Part shown: positions 14,626 to 23,648 of the stretch, in pieces
How positions within the stretch are numbered: the first letter of the stretch is position 1
How the letters are laid out: each line of letters starts with the position of its first letter
Source of the DNA: a virus
Length of the DNA: 64,000 nucleotides
Reading direction: 5' to 3' (one strand)
IMG/VR virus record: IMGVR_UViG_3300005541_000007
Location: 16,386-80,385 of that record
Position numbers and translations under genes: made by a program
Notes under the pieces: generated by a model
Database searches by the model: none
What the model was told of the DNA's origin: nothing
What the model saw: only the letters and a program-made list of their open reading frames with translations

Positions 14626-15016
14626 ATCAACTCTTCTAGACAAAATATCAACTAATTCTACAGTTTCCGATTATTTGGTAAACTCTGAATTAAGTAACGT
14701 TGATGAAGAGGAAATTAGAAATATTAGGGAAGTATTTACCCGGTTTCTTGGTGCTGTTAATTTCACTCATGTCGATGCGTATTATCCTGCTTATTATTCT
14801 GTCGATCTGGTTTCCAGAACTATCACAGGATTGTGGCCCTTAAATTATTTTGAACTTTTTCTTTGTGTAATGTATATTTGTAACACTTTTCAAGATAATT
14901 TAACTGAAAATGATTTAATGAGTCTTGCTAAAAAATCGTTAATAGGGTATAATATTCCAGAAGCGCAAATCAACAAAGCGCAATTACATGCTGGAATCTT
15001 ACTCGCAACAGAATGA
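14588..15016 (+). CDS. Hypothetical protein
   Basis: A protein of up to 142 residues. The frame opens at TTG 14588, but GTG 14606 or TTG 14618 are equally possible because the region overlaps the previous gene. It contains an acidic helical start and a Tyr/Phe-rich centre (YYPAYYSVDL, NYFELFLCVMY). It overlaps the next gene by 29 bases. There is no ATG in frame. The function is unknown. Confidence 0.45.
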   Translation: MKEISTVEQWLVKSTLLDKISTNSTVSDYLVNSELSNVDEEEIRNIREVFTRFLGAVNFTHVDAYYPAYYSVDLVSRTITGLWPLNYFELFLCVMYICNTFQDNLTENDLMSLAKKSLIGYNIPEAQINKAQLHAGILLATE

Positions 15017-15881
15017 ACTAATTGATATTTCTAGAAAAAAAGATGTAGTAAATTTAATAACTCATGCTCTTTTAAGCGGAATCGTAGTAGATATTATGTC
15101 TAATACATTTAAAAATTGGAGTAAGGAAGAAATTATAGATTGGTTTCCAAAATATAAGAAACAATCAGAAAGAGAAGGATCAGAGTGTGAGACAGAAGAA
15201 CCAAAAGATATTTATCCAGATAATTCATCAGAAACTTCAATAATTACAGAATATATATTCTATTTCTTAGATAAAGATAAATGGACAATAGAAAACGAAA
15301 AAAGATTTAAACAAGAAAACTTATATATTGTAGATGCAGTATTACAATCAATTTTAATTAGATTAGAAAACAAAGAATATAAATCATTTATAGGAAACAA
15401 TACCTATAATTTAATTTTACGACTTACATATACATTAATTGAAACAGGATATTTTGGTTATCAGGATTTACAAGTATTATTTGAGACATGTGATGAAAAA
15501 CTTGCACCTTATTTTGAAGATTTACTAAATAATTATTTTGATTTTGATTTCTATAATGAATTTTATAGTGTAGCAATTAAAGATAATCAAGAATTAGATG
15601 AAGATCAATTAATTTTACTTGAGGTAGTATTTTATCTTGCCCGTATTTCAACTCAATATAAAGGAATTAAATTTACCACAGTACCAAAAGAAACGCTACC
15701 AGAAGTTTTTACAACACAATCAGACATTGGACTCGTTACTTTTCTATTTGCAATATGGTGTATTTTTTCTGAACAATATGGGAAACAAAGTCAATATAGA
15801 TTAATAGTTCCAGAAAAATTATGTAAAGAAAGTCCATATGCTGAAGATTTAAAAGATTTAATAAAAACCATTATATTATGA
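14988..15881 (+). CDS. Hypothetical helical protein
   Basis: This 297-residue, acidic protein is very rich in Glu, Asp, Ile, Leu and Tyr and is predicted almost wholly helical. It shows no P-loop, metal site or membrane segment. It overlaps the previous gene by 29 bases and the metallophosphoesterase by four (ATGA). The tight packing of four genes ending at the phosphoesterase suggests one functional unit. The family was not recognised. Confidence 0.5.
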   Translation: MLESYSQQNELIDISRKKDVVNLITHALLSGIVVDIMSNTFKNWSKEEIIDWFPKYKKQSEREGSECETEEPKDIYPDNSSETSIITEYIFYFLDKDKWTIENEKRFKQENLYIVDAVLQSILIRLENKEYKSFIGNNTYNLILRLTYTLIETGYFGYQDLQVLFETCDEKLAPYFEDLLNNYFDFDFYNEFYSVAIKDNQELDEDQLILLEVVFYLARISTQYKGIKFTTVPKETLPEVFTTQSDIGLVTFLFAIWCIFSEQYGKQSQYRLIVPEKLCKESPYAEDLKDLIKTIIL

Positions 15882-17245
15882 TAAACCAAAATAAAAAATA
15901 TCTCCACAATATAGATTTATTTAATGAATTTATTGGAGATTTATACATAAAAACCAAACCAGAGATTGAAAATAAATGGGGAATATCACATTCTTCTATT
16001 AAAAGATGGAGAAAGAAGAATCCAGATCAATTAAGTATTTTTAAGCAAAGTACATTTGGTACGATTGGAACACAGTTTGTAACAGGAATGTCAGTTGCTA
16101 ATCAATATCCAAAGAATAGTACACCGTTTGGAAACTGTTCAGATACTTTCAACGGTAATCAATGGACACACGAATCAGTAAGTAAGAAAAGAATTTCCAC
16201 ACTAGCAGAACTACTAGAGCATTGTAAAGTAGATTCAACTGAATGGGAAGTAGTCAAGTGGACTCTCAAGAAGTGGGATTTTGGAATTAAAAATTCTGAA
16301 GATGCTGTTGAAGTAGAAGAGTTTTTTGCTGTAAGTGCAGTATTTAAGAAACGAGTTGAAATAATTCAAGGAAAGCAAATCTTAAATGAACTTGCTGAAG
16401 AACTTAAAGCACTATCTCCAAAAGTATCACCATTTTACTATAATAAAGAAAATTTTACAGAAAAAAGACTTTTAGAGATTTCTCCATTTGATTTACATTT
16501 TAATAAACTTTGTTGGGAAGAAGAAACTGGCGAAAATTATGATTCTGTTGAAGCTACGAAACGTTATGAAACTGCTATTAGTGATCTTGTTAATAAAGCT
16601 GTAGCAACAGGTCCAATTGATAGAATTCTTTTTATAATTGGGCAAGACTTATTTAATATTGATTCTAATTCAAATACTACTACAGGCGGTACTCCACAAA
16701 CTGCTGATTCTAGGCATCATAAAATCTTTAGAAAAGTTTTACATATGAAGATTGATACAATTCGTAGACTTAGCCTATATGCCCCAGTTGATGTGCTTAT
16801 AGTTCCAGGTAATCACGATGAAGAAACAACCTCTTATCTTGGAATGGCGCTTGAAGTAGCTTTTACTAATGATGCAAATATAGATATTAATGCTTCTGCT
16901 AAACTACGTAAATATTATCAATATGGTAAAGTGATGCTTTGCTTTACTCACGGAGATAAAGAAAAACTAACCGATCTTCCGTTGATTACTGCTGTAGAAG
17001 AACCGTATATGTTTGGTGCTACAAAATATAGGGAAGTACATACCGGACATAAACACACAACTAAAGCCTTTGGGCGTGTAGATGTTGATGAACAGCACGG
17101 AGTACGTGTACGTATCCTTCCGTCACTTACGGCTACAGATGCTTGGCATAAGGGTAAGGGTTTTGTAGGTAATATTCAAGCTTGTGAAGCCTATATTTGG
17201 GATGCTGAAAAGGGTCTAGATACCATCTTAATTCATAATATCTAA
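15878..17245 (+). CDS. Calcineurin-like metallophosphoesterase with N-terminal helix-turn-helix
   Basis: This 455-residue protein ends in a calcineurin-type phosphoesterase domain. The metal ligands are visible in order: SPFDLHF (D205, H207), IGQDLFN (D257), VPGNHDE (N312, H313, D314), FTHGDK (H358) and HTGHKHT (H391, H393). Residues about 26-48 (KPEIENKWGISHSSIKRWR) look like a helix-turn-helix. The combination of DNA binding and phosphoesterase suggests cutting or trimming of nucleic acid. It lies directly upstream of the portal gene, where many phages carry the terminase, but no terminase ATPase motif is present. Substrate unknown. Confidence 0.75.
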   Translation: MINQNKKYLHNIDLFNEFIGDLYIKTKPEIENKWGISHSSIKRWRKKNPDQLSIFKQSTFGTIGTQFVTGMSVANQYPKNSTPFGNCSDTFNGNQWTHESVSKKRISTLAELLEHCKVDSTEWEVVKWTLKKWDFGIKNSEDAVEVEEFFAVSAVFKKRVEIIQGKQILNELAEELKALSPKVSPFYYNKENFTEKRLLEISPFDLHFNKLCWEEETGENYDSVEATKRYETAISDLVNKAVATGPIDRILFIIGQDLFNIDSNSNTTTGGTPQTADSRHHKIFRKVLHMKIDTIRRLSLYAPVDVLIVPGNHDEETTSYLGMALEVAFTNDANIDINASAKLRKYYQYGKVMLCFTHGDKEKLTDLPLITAVEEPYMFGATKYREVHTGHKHTTKAFGRVDVDEQHGVRVRILPSLTATDAWHKGKGFVGNIQACEAYIWDAEKGLDTILIHNI

Positions 17246-17253
17246 AATCTAAG

Positions 17254-17275
17254 GTATAATTAATTCGGGTATTAT
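17254..17275 (+). promoter_or_regulatory. Two -10 boxes upstream of the portal gene
   Basis: GG TATAAT (17254-17259) and GGG TATTAT (17270-17275). The second ends six bases before ATG 17282, giving the leaderless spacing seen elsewhere; the first would give a leader of about 16 bases. Confidence 0.5.
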
Positions 17276-17281
17276 TGTCAC

Positions 17282-18805
17282 ATGCCTCTATCGTGGCCTA
17301 AATTTTTCCAAGGCAAAAAAATACCTGAAATTACAAAAGGTTTAGTAACCGAACTAGATATTTTAGGTGAAGGCTTCCCCTCGCAAGATCAACTTGCGAT
17401 CATGCGTACAACCTTTGGCGTACCGTACAAAGGCAAGATACGTCCGCTTACTGCTGCTCAAATTTACGCACAAATGCCTGTACTCATGGCATGTGTTGAT
17501 AAAATTTGTAACTATGCTATGCAGGTTCCTCTTAATGTTTATAAACAAAGAAGTCTTGATGATGATATTTACGATGAACAACTAGTAACTAGAGGATTTC
17601 CAGCTAACACTATAATGAATGTAAATGAGTCTATGACTCAAACAGATTTTACATCAATGATGGCATTCTATCTCTTAGTCTTTGGAAATGCTTATATAGC
17701 AATGGAACCTGCACCAGAAGAATATAAAGATATTGCAGACTTCTTCTTATATCCCATGAATCCTACGTGGTGTTCTATCGTACCAGATGAAGCAGGAGAA
17801 TCCTTATATCTTTATCAACGTGCAGGTAAACGAATCTTCTTTAAGAAAGAATATGTAATTCATATTAAAGAAAATAATCCTTATGATAACTTTCAAGGAT
17901 TTATTAAGATGAATAGTCTTGACTACGATTTATCTAAAGAACGATTTGCTAAAGGTGATCTTTCTAGATATTTTGAAAGAGCTTCCAATCTTAATGGAGT
18001 AATTACTATGGATAAGAACTCCAGAGTAAATGCCGATGAAATTCGTAAATGGAAGAAACAATTAGAACAAGATTATTCCGGCCCTGCTAATGCTTATCGT
18101 ACTCTATTCTTAGAAAATGAAATGAAGTATGAAAAGATAGAAACGCAAGGAGGGGCGCAAAAAGCAGCTATTGATGTTATAGCAGATTCAGCCAGCACTA
18201 CGCAAATGCTCTATGGTGTTCCTGCCGCACTATTTACAGGTGATGCTAGAGATATTGAAAAGGTAGAAGAAATGTTTTGGAATTCTACTGTTAAACCATT
18301 ACTTACCAGAATTCAAGCACAACTTACAAAATTTATTCAAAGAAAAGCAGGACCAAAGTGGGAATGTCGTTATAATTATGCAAATATTTCAGCATTAAAA
18401 CGACAAGACTTTACTGTAATGCGTAGTGTGGTAGCAGCCATTAATACCGGGTATATGTCAGTAAATGAAAATAGAATTGCTAATGGTATGCCTCCACTTA
18501 CAGGCGCATATAAAGAGTTTGGAGATATGCCTCAACCCATGTGGCAACTAAAGAATAATATTATAGGTCCGCTGTCTAAAGGTGGATTTGGAGAACCGGG
18601 TGGGGGTAATCCAGCACAATCAGGCAAAACAGGTCCTAGCCTCACCGTAGCAGGTTCGCAAGGCGGCAGGGATCAATCCTCGCAAGGTGAAGCACAAATG
18701 GCTGATGAACATGGAAGTAAAACAATTGAAAGTATTGAAGATTATGATATGATTGAAATAATTAGTAAGATTTTACTAGAAGATAATTTGCAAGGTAAAC
18801 TCTAA
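17282..18805 (+). CDS. Portal protein, HK97 type
   Basis: This 507-residue protein has the pattern of the HK97/lambda-like portal family. An N-terminal segment contains MPVLMACVDKICNYAMQVPLNV, then FGNAYIAMEP, the strand pair DYDLSKERF, the stem region DLSRYFERASNLNGVI, and the helical LYGVPAALFTGDARDIEKVEEMF segment followed by TVKPLLTRIQAQLT. The dodecameric portal forms the DNA channel at one capsid vertex and binds the terminase and connector. The C-terminal 80 residues are Gly/Ser/Gln-rich and probably disordered. It is followed in canonical order by protease and capsid genes. Translation probably starts on a leaderless message. Confidence 0.9.
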   Translation: MPLSWPKFFQGKKIPEITKGLVTELDILGEGFPSQDQLAIMRTTFGVPYKGKIRPLTAAQIYAQMPVLMACVDKICNYAMQVPLNVYKQRSLDDDIYDEQLVTRGFPANTIMNVNESMTQTDFTSMMAFYLLVFGNAYIAMEPAPEEYKDIADFFLYPMNPTWCSIVPDEAGESLYLYQRAGKRIFFKKEYVIHIKENNPYDNFQGFIKMNSLDYDLSKERFAKGDLSRYFERASNLNGVITMDKNSRVNADEIRKWKKQLEQDYSGPANAYRTLFLENEMKYEKIETQGGAQKAAIDVIADSASTTQMLYGVPAALFTGDARDIEKVEEMFWNSTVKPLLTRIQAQLTKFIQRKAGPKWECRYNYANISALKRQDFTVMRSVVAAINTGYMSVNENRIANGMPPLTGAYKEFGDMPQPMWQLKNNIIGPLSKGGFGEPGGGNPAQSGKTGPSLTVAGSQGGRDQSSQGEAQMADEHGSKTIESIEDYDMIEIISKILLEDNLQGKL

Positions 18806-18807
18806 TC

Positions 18808-21324
18808 ATGGAAAATTCTATTGATGGAATTCTCTACGAATTAGCATTCAAGGGTGAAATTGTAGAAAAATCTATGAAAGGCGATAAACTTGTCTTTTCT
18901 GGATATATTAGTACAGATGAAGTAGATTTAACCGGAGATAGGTGTCCAGCAGAATCATGGAGAAAATATCTTGAGTTTTATAATCGCAATCCTATTTACT
19001 GTTATAACCACGATAGAACCATCCCAATTGGAAAATGTCGTGAAGCTACTATTGATAATAAAGGACTTTTATTTAATGATATTACATTAACTCCAATTCC
19101 TTTTGTTAAAGATGTATTAATGCCACTTATTCTTGATGATGTATTAAAACAGCAATCTGCTGGATTTATGAATCTTAAACAATCAAAGAAAAGTGGAGTA
19201 ACAATTTTAGAAGAAAATTATCTTCTAGAAGGTTCTCTTGTTCCTGTTGCAATGAATCCTAATGGAACAGATATTAAAGTAAAAGGTATTGAACTATTTA
19301 CAGAAGAGGCTAAAGTATATGATCTATGGACTATGTATGATAAAGGATTAATCGAAGTTTCTTCTAAAGTTTATAGTGTTCCCGATTCAGATGTTTTTTC
19401 AGGAAGTGCAAAAATAAGTCAAAATAATGCAGACACAATTATGCCTACAAATACGTTTACACCAATGTTTAAGGGGATTGAAGTAACTAAACATATTGAT
19501 TCTTCATATGACCCGGGGGGTGTTAAGGTAGATTTTCCTAAAAATTATGCATCAACCGCTGTAGAATATACTAAGGCAGCAGAACTTACACATGCAGGTA
19601 AGCAAAAAGCTAATCGTGAAGGTGTTAAAGATAAGTATATATTCCAAATTGGGCATGTAACAGAAAAGGGGTTTGCTTATGATTGGAATATGCTTGCAAC
19701 CACTACCGCTAAAGTATTAGGTGCTAAAGGTGGAGCAATTTTTGAAGAAGGAGAACAACTAGCAGTTCTTAAACGATTAGAACAAGCATATGCAGTTCTT
19801 GAAAAGCAATTTCCACAGTATGAGAAAACTGGAGAAACTTTATCATATATTCCTGAATGGAAACTTACCGATATTAAATATGCCGAAGTAAAATTTTTTA
19901 ATGATGAAGATATTATTGTTGCTGATACTATTGCACATGAGAATATTGATAGTCTAAATAATTATATTGAAAAGAACGGTCCCGATAGAATTAAAACAGA
20001 ACTAAAATATCTTTCACATTCTGTAAATCTTAATATTTCTGGTGGTAAACATGGAGAATATGATAGTGATGGAGAAAATGATTCTAAATTAATGACTCAA
20101 GTTCTTCACCTACTTCATGGTTATCAGCAAACAAAAGATAAAGCTAAAGAAGATTTTCATAATAAACTTTCCTCTCCTGGTGAAGTAGATTACGATGCAG
20201 CACATAAAAATATGAAAGATGCTGTAGATCATTATGTCACCAATTGTCTTTCTGTAGGCGCTGACGGTCAAGGCAACGGCAATGATATGGACCTTGATAG
20301 TTCACAACTTGACTTAGATCAAGATGAAATTATTAAGGGTAAAAGTAAGAAAGAAATGCGTGAAGCAAATCCTGATGAACCAGAACCTTTAGCTGTAGCT
20401 GCTCAAACAGAAAACGATGAAGCATATCTTGATCCTGATAATATTATGGGTACTTTAGGAGCTAAAGAACCACAAGGAGAAAATGACCTTAATCCAGAAA
20501 TTAGAAATAGAAGTCGTCAAGCAGTAGAAGCCGCTGATTCAGGACACGGAATTCCCGCTAAAACTAAGGAAGAGATTGAGGCAGCTAATAAGAAAGCACG
20601 TAAAGATCAAAGTACAACTGTAAATGAAGTTTCCTCTGTAACTAAAGATAAATCTCCATCTAAATATAATCATATGGATGATAGAGGGGGGAAGGCAACA
20701 CATTATGCAGGACCACATAATTCATTTCCAATTGAAAATCAAAATGATGTTGATGATGCTTGGGATTTAAGAGGACATGCGGATAATCCTTCTCAGGTTG
20801 GCCGAAATGTACTTAGACTTGCTGCACACCTTGGACTCAATCCACCTAAAGGTTATCATCCCGGCGAAACTAAGAAAGCAAAATCACCGAAAGATGAAGT
20901 AGTTGTAGCTGAAGAATCTAACGATGGTACTACATTCCCAACCTCACCACCTTCAGTCCCTTCTGATGGTGATGCAGATGGTAAGAAAAAGAAGACTAAG
21001 TTCCTCTACTATCTATCTTGCGTAAAGTATCTCGGAAAAGATAATGATACTAGATATGGGTATGTAATCGGTACTACCGACAAAACAGCATGTCCCGTAA
21101 TTCTACGTGTAGAAAAACTTAACGATCAATTTAAGTTTACAAAACACTTTGACATTACAGATGCAGAACTTACGGAAATTCCACAATTTGATGAATTAAA
21201 TGCATTACAAGAATTAGAATCAATTGTAGAAAAAAGTAAATCTATCTTAAAAGCCTTTGATCCAATTCAAGTGATTACTAAAGATAACACCTTAGAATAT
21301 CTCGATAGACTATTTGGTTTTTAA
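18808..21324 (+). CDS. Prohead maturation protease with long C-terminal extension
   Basis: The first 180 residues are an HK97-type prohead protease: FSGYISTDEVDLTGD, the catalytic-type His in YCYNHDR (H68) and Ser in QQSAGFM (S117), close to the spacing in HK97 gp4. At 838 residues the protein is about four times the family's usual length. Residues about 240-450 form a helical region, and about 490-720 are acidic, low-complexity and probably disordered. The last 100 residues are another folded domain. The extension may act as the internal scaffold and be removed on maturation. It starts three bases after the portal gene. Confidence 0.8.
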   Translation: MENSIDGILYELAFKGEIVEKSMKGDKLVFSGYISTDEVDLTGDRCPAESWRKYLEFYNRNPIYCYNHDRTIPIGKCREATIDNKGLLFNDITLTPIPFVKDVLMPLILDDVLKQQSAGFMNLKQSKKSGVTILEENYLLEGSLVPVAMNPNGTDIKVKGIELFTEEAKVYDLWTMYDKGLIEVSSKVYSVPDSDVFSGSAKISQNNADTIMPTNTFTPMFKGIEVTKHIDSSYDPGGVKVDFPKNYASTAVEYTKAAELTHAGKQKANREGVKDKYIFQIGHVTEKGFAYDWNMLATTTAKVLGAKGGAIFEEGEQLAVLKRLEQAYAVLEKQFPQYEKTGETLSYIPEWKLTDIKYAEVKFFNDEDIIVADTIAHENIDSLNNYIEKNGPDRIKTELKYLSHSVNLNISGGKHGEYDSDGENDSKLMTQVLHLLHGYQQTKDKAKEDFHNKLSSPGEVDYDAAHKNMKDAVDHYVTNCLSVGADGQGNGNDMDLDSSQLDLDQDEIIKGKSKKEMREANPDEPEPLAVAAQTENDEAYLDPDNIMGTLGAKEPQGENDLNPEIRNRSRQAVEAADSGHGIPAKTKEEIEAANKKARKDQSTTVNEVSSVTKDKSPSKYNHMDDRGGKATHYAGPHNSFPIENQNDVDDAWDLRGHADNPSQVGRNVLRLAAHLGLNPPKGYHPGETKKAKSPKDEVVVAEESNDGTTFPTSPPSVPSDGDADGKKKKTKFLYYLSCVKYLGKDNDTRYGYVIGTTDKTACPVILRVEKLNDQFKFTKHFDITDAELTEIPQFDELNALQELESIVEKSKSILKAFDPIQVITKDNTLEYLDRLFGF

Positions 21325-21330
21325 AAACTT

Positions 21331-21359
21331 TTTTCTAAATAATATTTTATAGGTATTAT
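21331..21359 (+). promoter_or_regulatory. Late-type promoter of the capsid gene
   Basis: AAAAAC plus a T-tract (-35 position 21331-21336), a 17-base spacer ending AGG and TATTAT (21354-21359). It resembles the promoter at 5653-5681. A leader of about 50 bases with GAAGGAAAA precedes ATG 21419. Confidence 0.5.
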
Positions 21360-21418
21360 ATGAAATAGCTGGAAGCAGGGGATCAACCCGACGTTAAACG
21401 ATAGCGAAGGAAAATATT

Positions 21419-23101
21419 ATGGATAACAAAGAACCCACTATCGTCGTTGAGGAAATGTTGGCTGCGATTGCAAAAGACAAGAGTCTTTCAGTTGAAGATG
21501 TTAAAGCACGTCTTTCTGATGCTGTTAATAAAGGACAGTCTCATGAAACCCAAGTTAAACTTTATAATGAACTAAATGAAGCTGTTCAGCGTCTTACTGA
21601 AGTTTCAGTTTCCCTTGCCGAAGATAAGGTAAAGAAACTTGATGCTGAAGCATTTGAGGAAGCTGCTAAGGATCGACTTTTTGAGGTTTATAAGAATCTT
21701 CCTGACACCGATCCTCAGAAGATGCTTATTAAGTCAACTTTCCAGGTTAATAACAATCTTTCTAATTCTGATACCGATCTAATTCTTGACGGTACTGCTT
21801 ATGAAAAGGCAATGAAAGCGCCAATTTATAAGACTAATGATAGGTATGATGAACTAACGGATGCACGAAAGGCTAATGACCTTCTAGCACTTTATGTTGC
21901 GGGTAAGGGCGGTGTAGAGGAAGCACTAGAAGATGATTCTCCCTATGCACGACTTAAACCGGCAACACTTAAATATTGTTATGATCGTCTTGTTAAGGAG
22001 CAAATCCCAGGAATTGAATTTCTTGAAAAGGGCGTTAATGGTGCTATGGACACGCTCGTCAGTGGTCAGGGTCTAGAATGGGTACCTGCACAGATTCTTA
22101 GCCGTAATCTTTACGAAGATATTTGGCTTCAACTTCTAGTTGCTGGTAATTTCCAACGATTTATTGCTACAGGTCCAACCTTTAGCTATCCGATCCGAAC
22201 TGCCCGAACTCGCGGTTATTGTATGAACCAAGCAACTGCGGTTACTGATTTCTTCAATCAGTCAGTTGGTTCTAAGGTTATTCCTTCATACATGGGTACA
22301 AACCTAATTAAGTTTGTTGCACAGAAGTATGGAGTTGTGACTTACCTATCTGATGAACTTGAACAGGATGCGGTTTTCCCGATTCTTCAAGCAATCTATG
22401 GTGATCTTGCTTACGGTGCTGCTGATGGTATTGAAGATGCCGTTCTAAATGGTTCTTCAACTGCTGCACTTAATGATCTTGATAATCAGGATACAGATAC
22501 TAACCGACTTTGGGCTAATACACTTGACCAGGGCGACGGTATCCGACTCAACACTAAGACTTCTGATGCTAGATTCCTTTGGAATGGTATTCGACAAGCT
22601 ATTCTTACTCTTGGTACTGAAGCAACTATTCCGAAGTTTAATGCTTCTGGTACTCTTTCTCGTGCAAACTTCCTTTCAACTCGTGCATTGATGCTCAAAT
22701 ATGGTGTTGATCCTACTCAACTCTTTACGATTACAGGCCCGCAAAGCTATGCAACAATGCTCGGATTTACTGAAGTTGCTACAATGGAAAAATATGCTGC
22801 AAATGCTACCGTTCTTCGCGGTGAACTTGCTCGTATGGATAATATCCCAATTATTGTCTCTCCACGTATGTATGAGAATCTTAATGCTAGTGGTGTCTTT
22901 GATAACGTTACCACAACCAAGAAGTGTTCACTCTACGTGCATAAGGATGCTTATGCCTTTGCTGACAGAATGACACTAAAGGTTGAATCAGAAAGACAGA
23001 TTCTTTCTCAGCAACGAGCAGTGGTTGCTTCTATGCGATTCAGTTTTAATAAGATGTTCCTTACTACTGAACCGACTGAAGCACTAATCTACAACTATTA
23101 A
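21419..23101 (+). CDS. Major capsid protein, HK97 fold, with N-terminal delta/scaffold domain
   Basis: This 560-residue protein sits in the canonical place after the protease. The first 170 or so residues are acidic and helical (SVEDVKARLSDAV, RLTEVSVSLAEDKV), like the scaffolding delta domain of HK97-type capsid proteins, which the protease removes. The rest carries the capsid core: GPTFSYPIRTARTRGY, IPSYMGTNLIKFVAQKYGV, LSDELEQDAVF, and a C-terminal P-domain-like TLKVESERQILSQQR stretch. The gene has its own promoter, a strong ribosome binding site, a visibly different codon use (many C-ending codons, typical of high expression) and a terminator. Confidence 0.9.
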   Translation: MDNKEPTIVVEEMLAAIAKDKSLSVEDVKARLSDAVNKGQSHETQVKLYNELNEAVQRLTEVSVSLAEDKVKKLDAEAFEEAAKDRLFEVYKNLPDTDPQKMLIKSTFQVNNNLSNSDTDLILDGTAYEKAMKAPIYKTNDRYDELTDARKANDLLALYVAGKGGVEEALEDDSPYARLKPATLKYCYDRLVKEQIPGIEFLEKGVNGAMDTLVSGQGLEWVPAQILSRNLYEDIWLQLLVAGNFQRFIATGPTFSYPIRTARTRGYCMNQATAVTDFFNQSVGSKVIPSYMGTNLIKFVAQKYGVVTYLSDELEQDAVFPILQAIYGDLAYGAADGIEDAVLNGSSTAALNDLDNQDTDTNRLWANTLDQGDGIRLNTKTSDARFLWNGIRQAILTLGTEATIPKFNASGTLSRANFLSTRALMLKYGVDPTQLFTITGPQSYATMLGFTEVATMEKYAANATVLRGELARMDNIPIIVSPRMYENLNASGVFDNVTTTKKCSLYVHKDAYAFADRMTLKVESERQILSQQRAVVASMRFSFNKMFLTTEPTEALIYNY

Positions 23102-23121
23102 TACTTAGTTTAGAAGTTAAG

Positions 23122-23158
23122 AGGAATGCAGATAAAAATTTGCATTCCTTCTTTCTTT
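23122..23158 (+). terminator. Rho-independent terminator after the capsid gene
   Basis: AGGAATGCA (23122-23130) pairs perfectly with TGCATTCCT (23141-23149), followed by a T-rich run. It separates the capsid transcript from the next gene. Confidence 0.85.
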
Positions 23159-23163
23159 TATGC

Positions 23164-23169
23164 TATACT
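23164..23169 (+). promoter_or_regulatory. -10 box TATACT after the capsid terminator
   Basis: TATACT follows the terminator and is followed by AAGAAGGA as ribosome binding site, then ATG 23187. The leader would be about 11 bases. Confidence 0.4.
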
Positions 23170-23186
23170 CTCAAGAAGGAATAACT

Positions 23187-23645
23187 ATGGCAGCAACACC
23201 TAAATTTAAAGCTATTAAAAATGTTTCTAAAAAGAATGAAACTATGACTTGTAAATGTGTTTATAATCTTAAATCACATCAGTATGTAATTACTAAAACT
23301 GAAGATGCTAATGATCTACTTAGAGATTTTCCTCATTTTCTTGTAGAGTTTGGAAAGCCGGGGTGGGCTGATGAAGTTATGAAAGGTGGAACTCTTGAAC
23401 TTGGTAATCCCTACTATGATCCTGAAGACCCTGAACCGTGGGATGATGAAGTTACTGAAGTGCCAGTTTCACCTATTGAAATTGTAGGAGAAAAGGAAAT
23501 AGATAATTCTGATTATGCACATACTAAGTTAGAAGATATTCCCACAACTCCGCTTGCAGACTATACAAATATTGCAATAGCGCAACCGGTACAAGAACCC
23601 GCTACAGAGTATTCTGGTGTAGGAATAGAAACACCAACGGAGTAG
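23187..23645 (+). CDS. Small head-module protein of unknown function
   Basis: This 152-residue protein starts at ATG 23187 behind AAGGA; a frame extending to 23160 runs through the promoter and is unlikely. The N-terminal 60 residues are basic and Cys-containing (MTCKCVYNLKSHQYVI) and resemble a small beta domain. The C-terminal half is acidic and Pro/Thr/Glu-rich, probably unstructured. It lies between the capsid protein and the head-tail connector, where head-fixing or decoration proteins are common. No family recognised. Confidence 0.5.
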   Translation: MAATPKFKAIKNVSKKNETMTCKCVYNLKSHQYVITKTEDANDLLRDFPHFLVEFGKPGWADEVMKGGTLELGNPYYDPEDPEPWDDEVTEVPVSPIEIVGEKEIDNSDYAHTKLEDIPTTPLADYTNIAIAQPVQEPATEYSGVGIETPTE

Positions 23646-23648
23646 TAG

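Noticed and set aside
22449-22973. Extra frames inside the capsid gene
   Set aside because: They are out-of-frame shadows of a highly expressed gene with strong codon bias.
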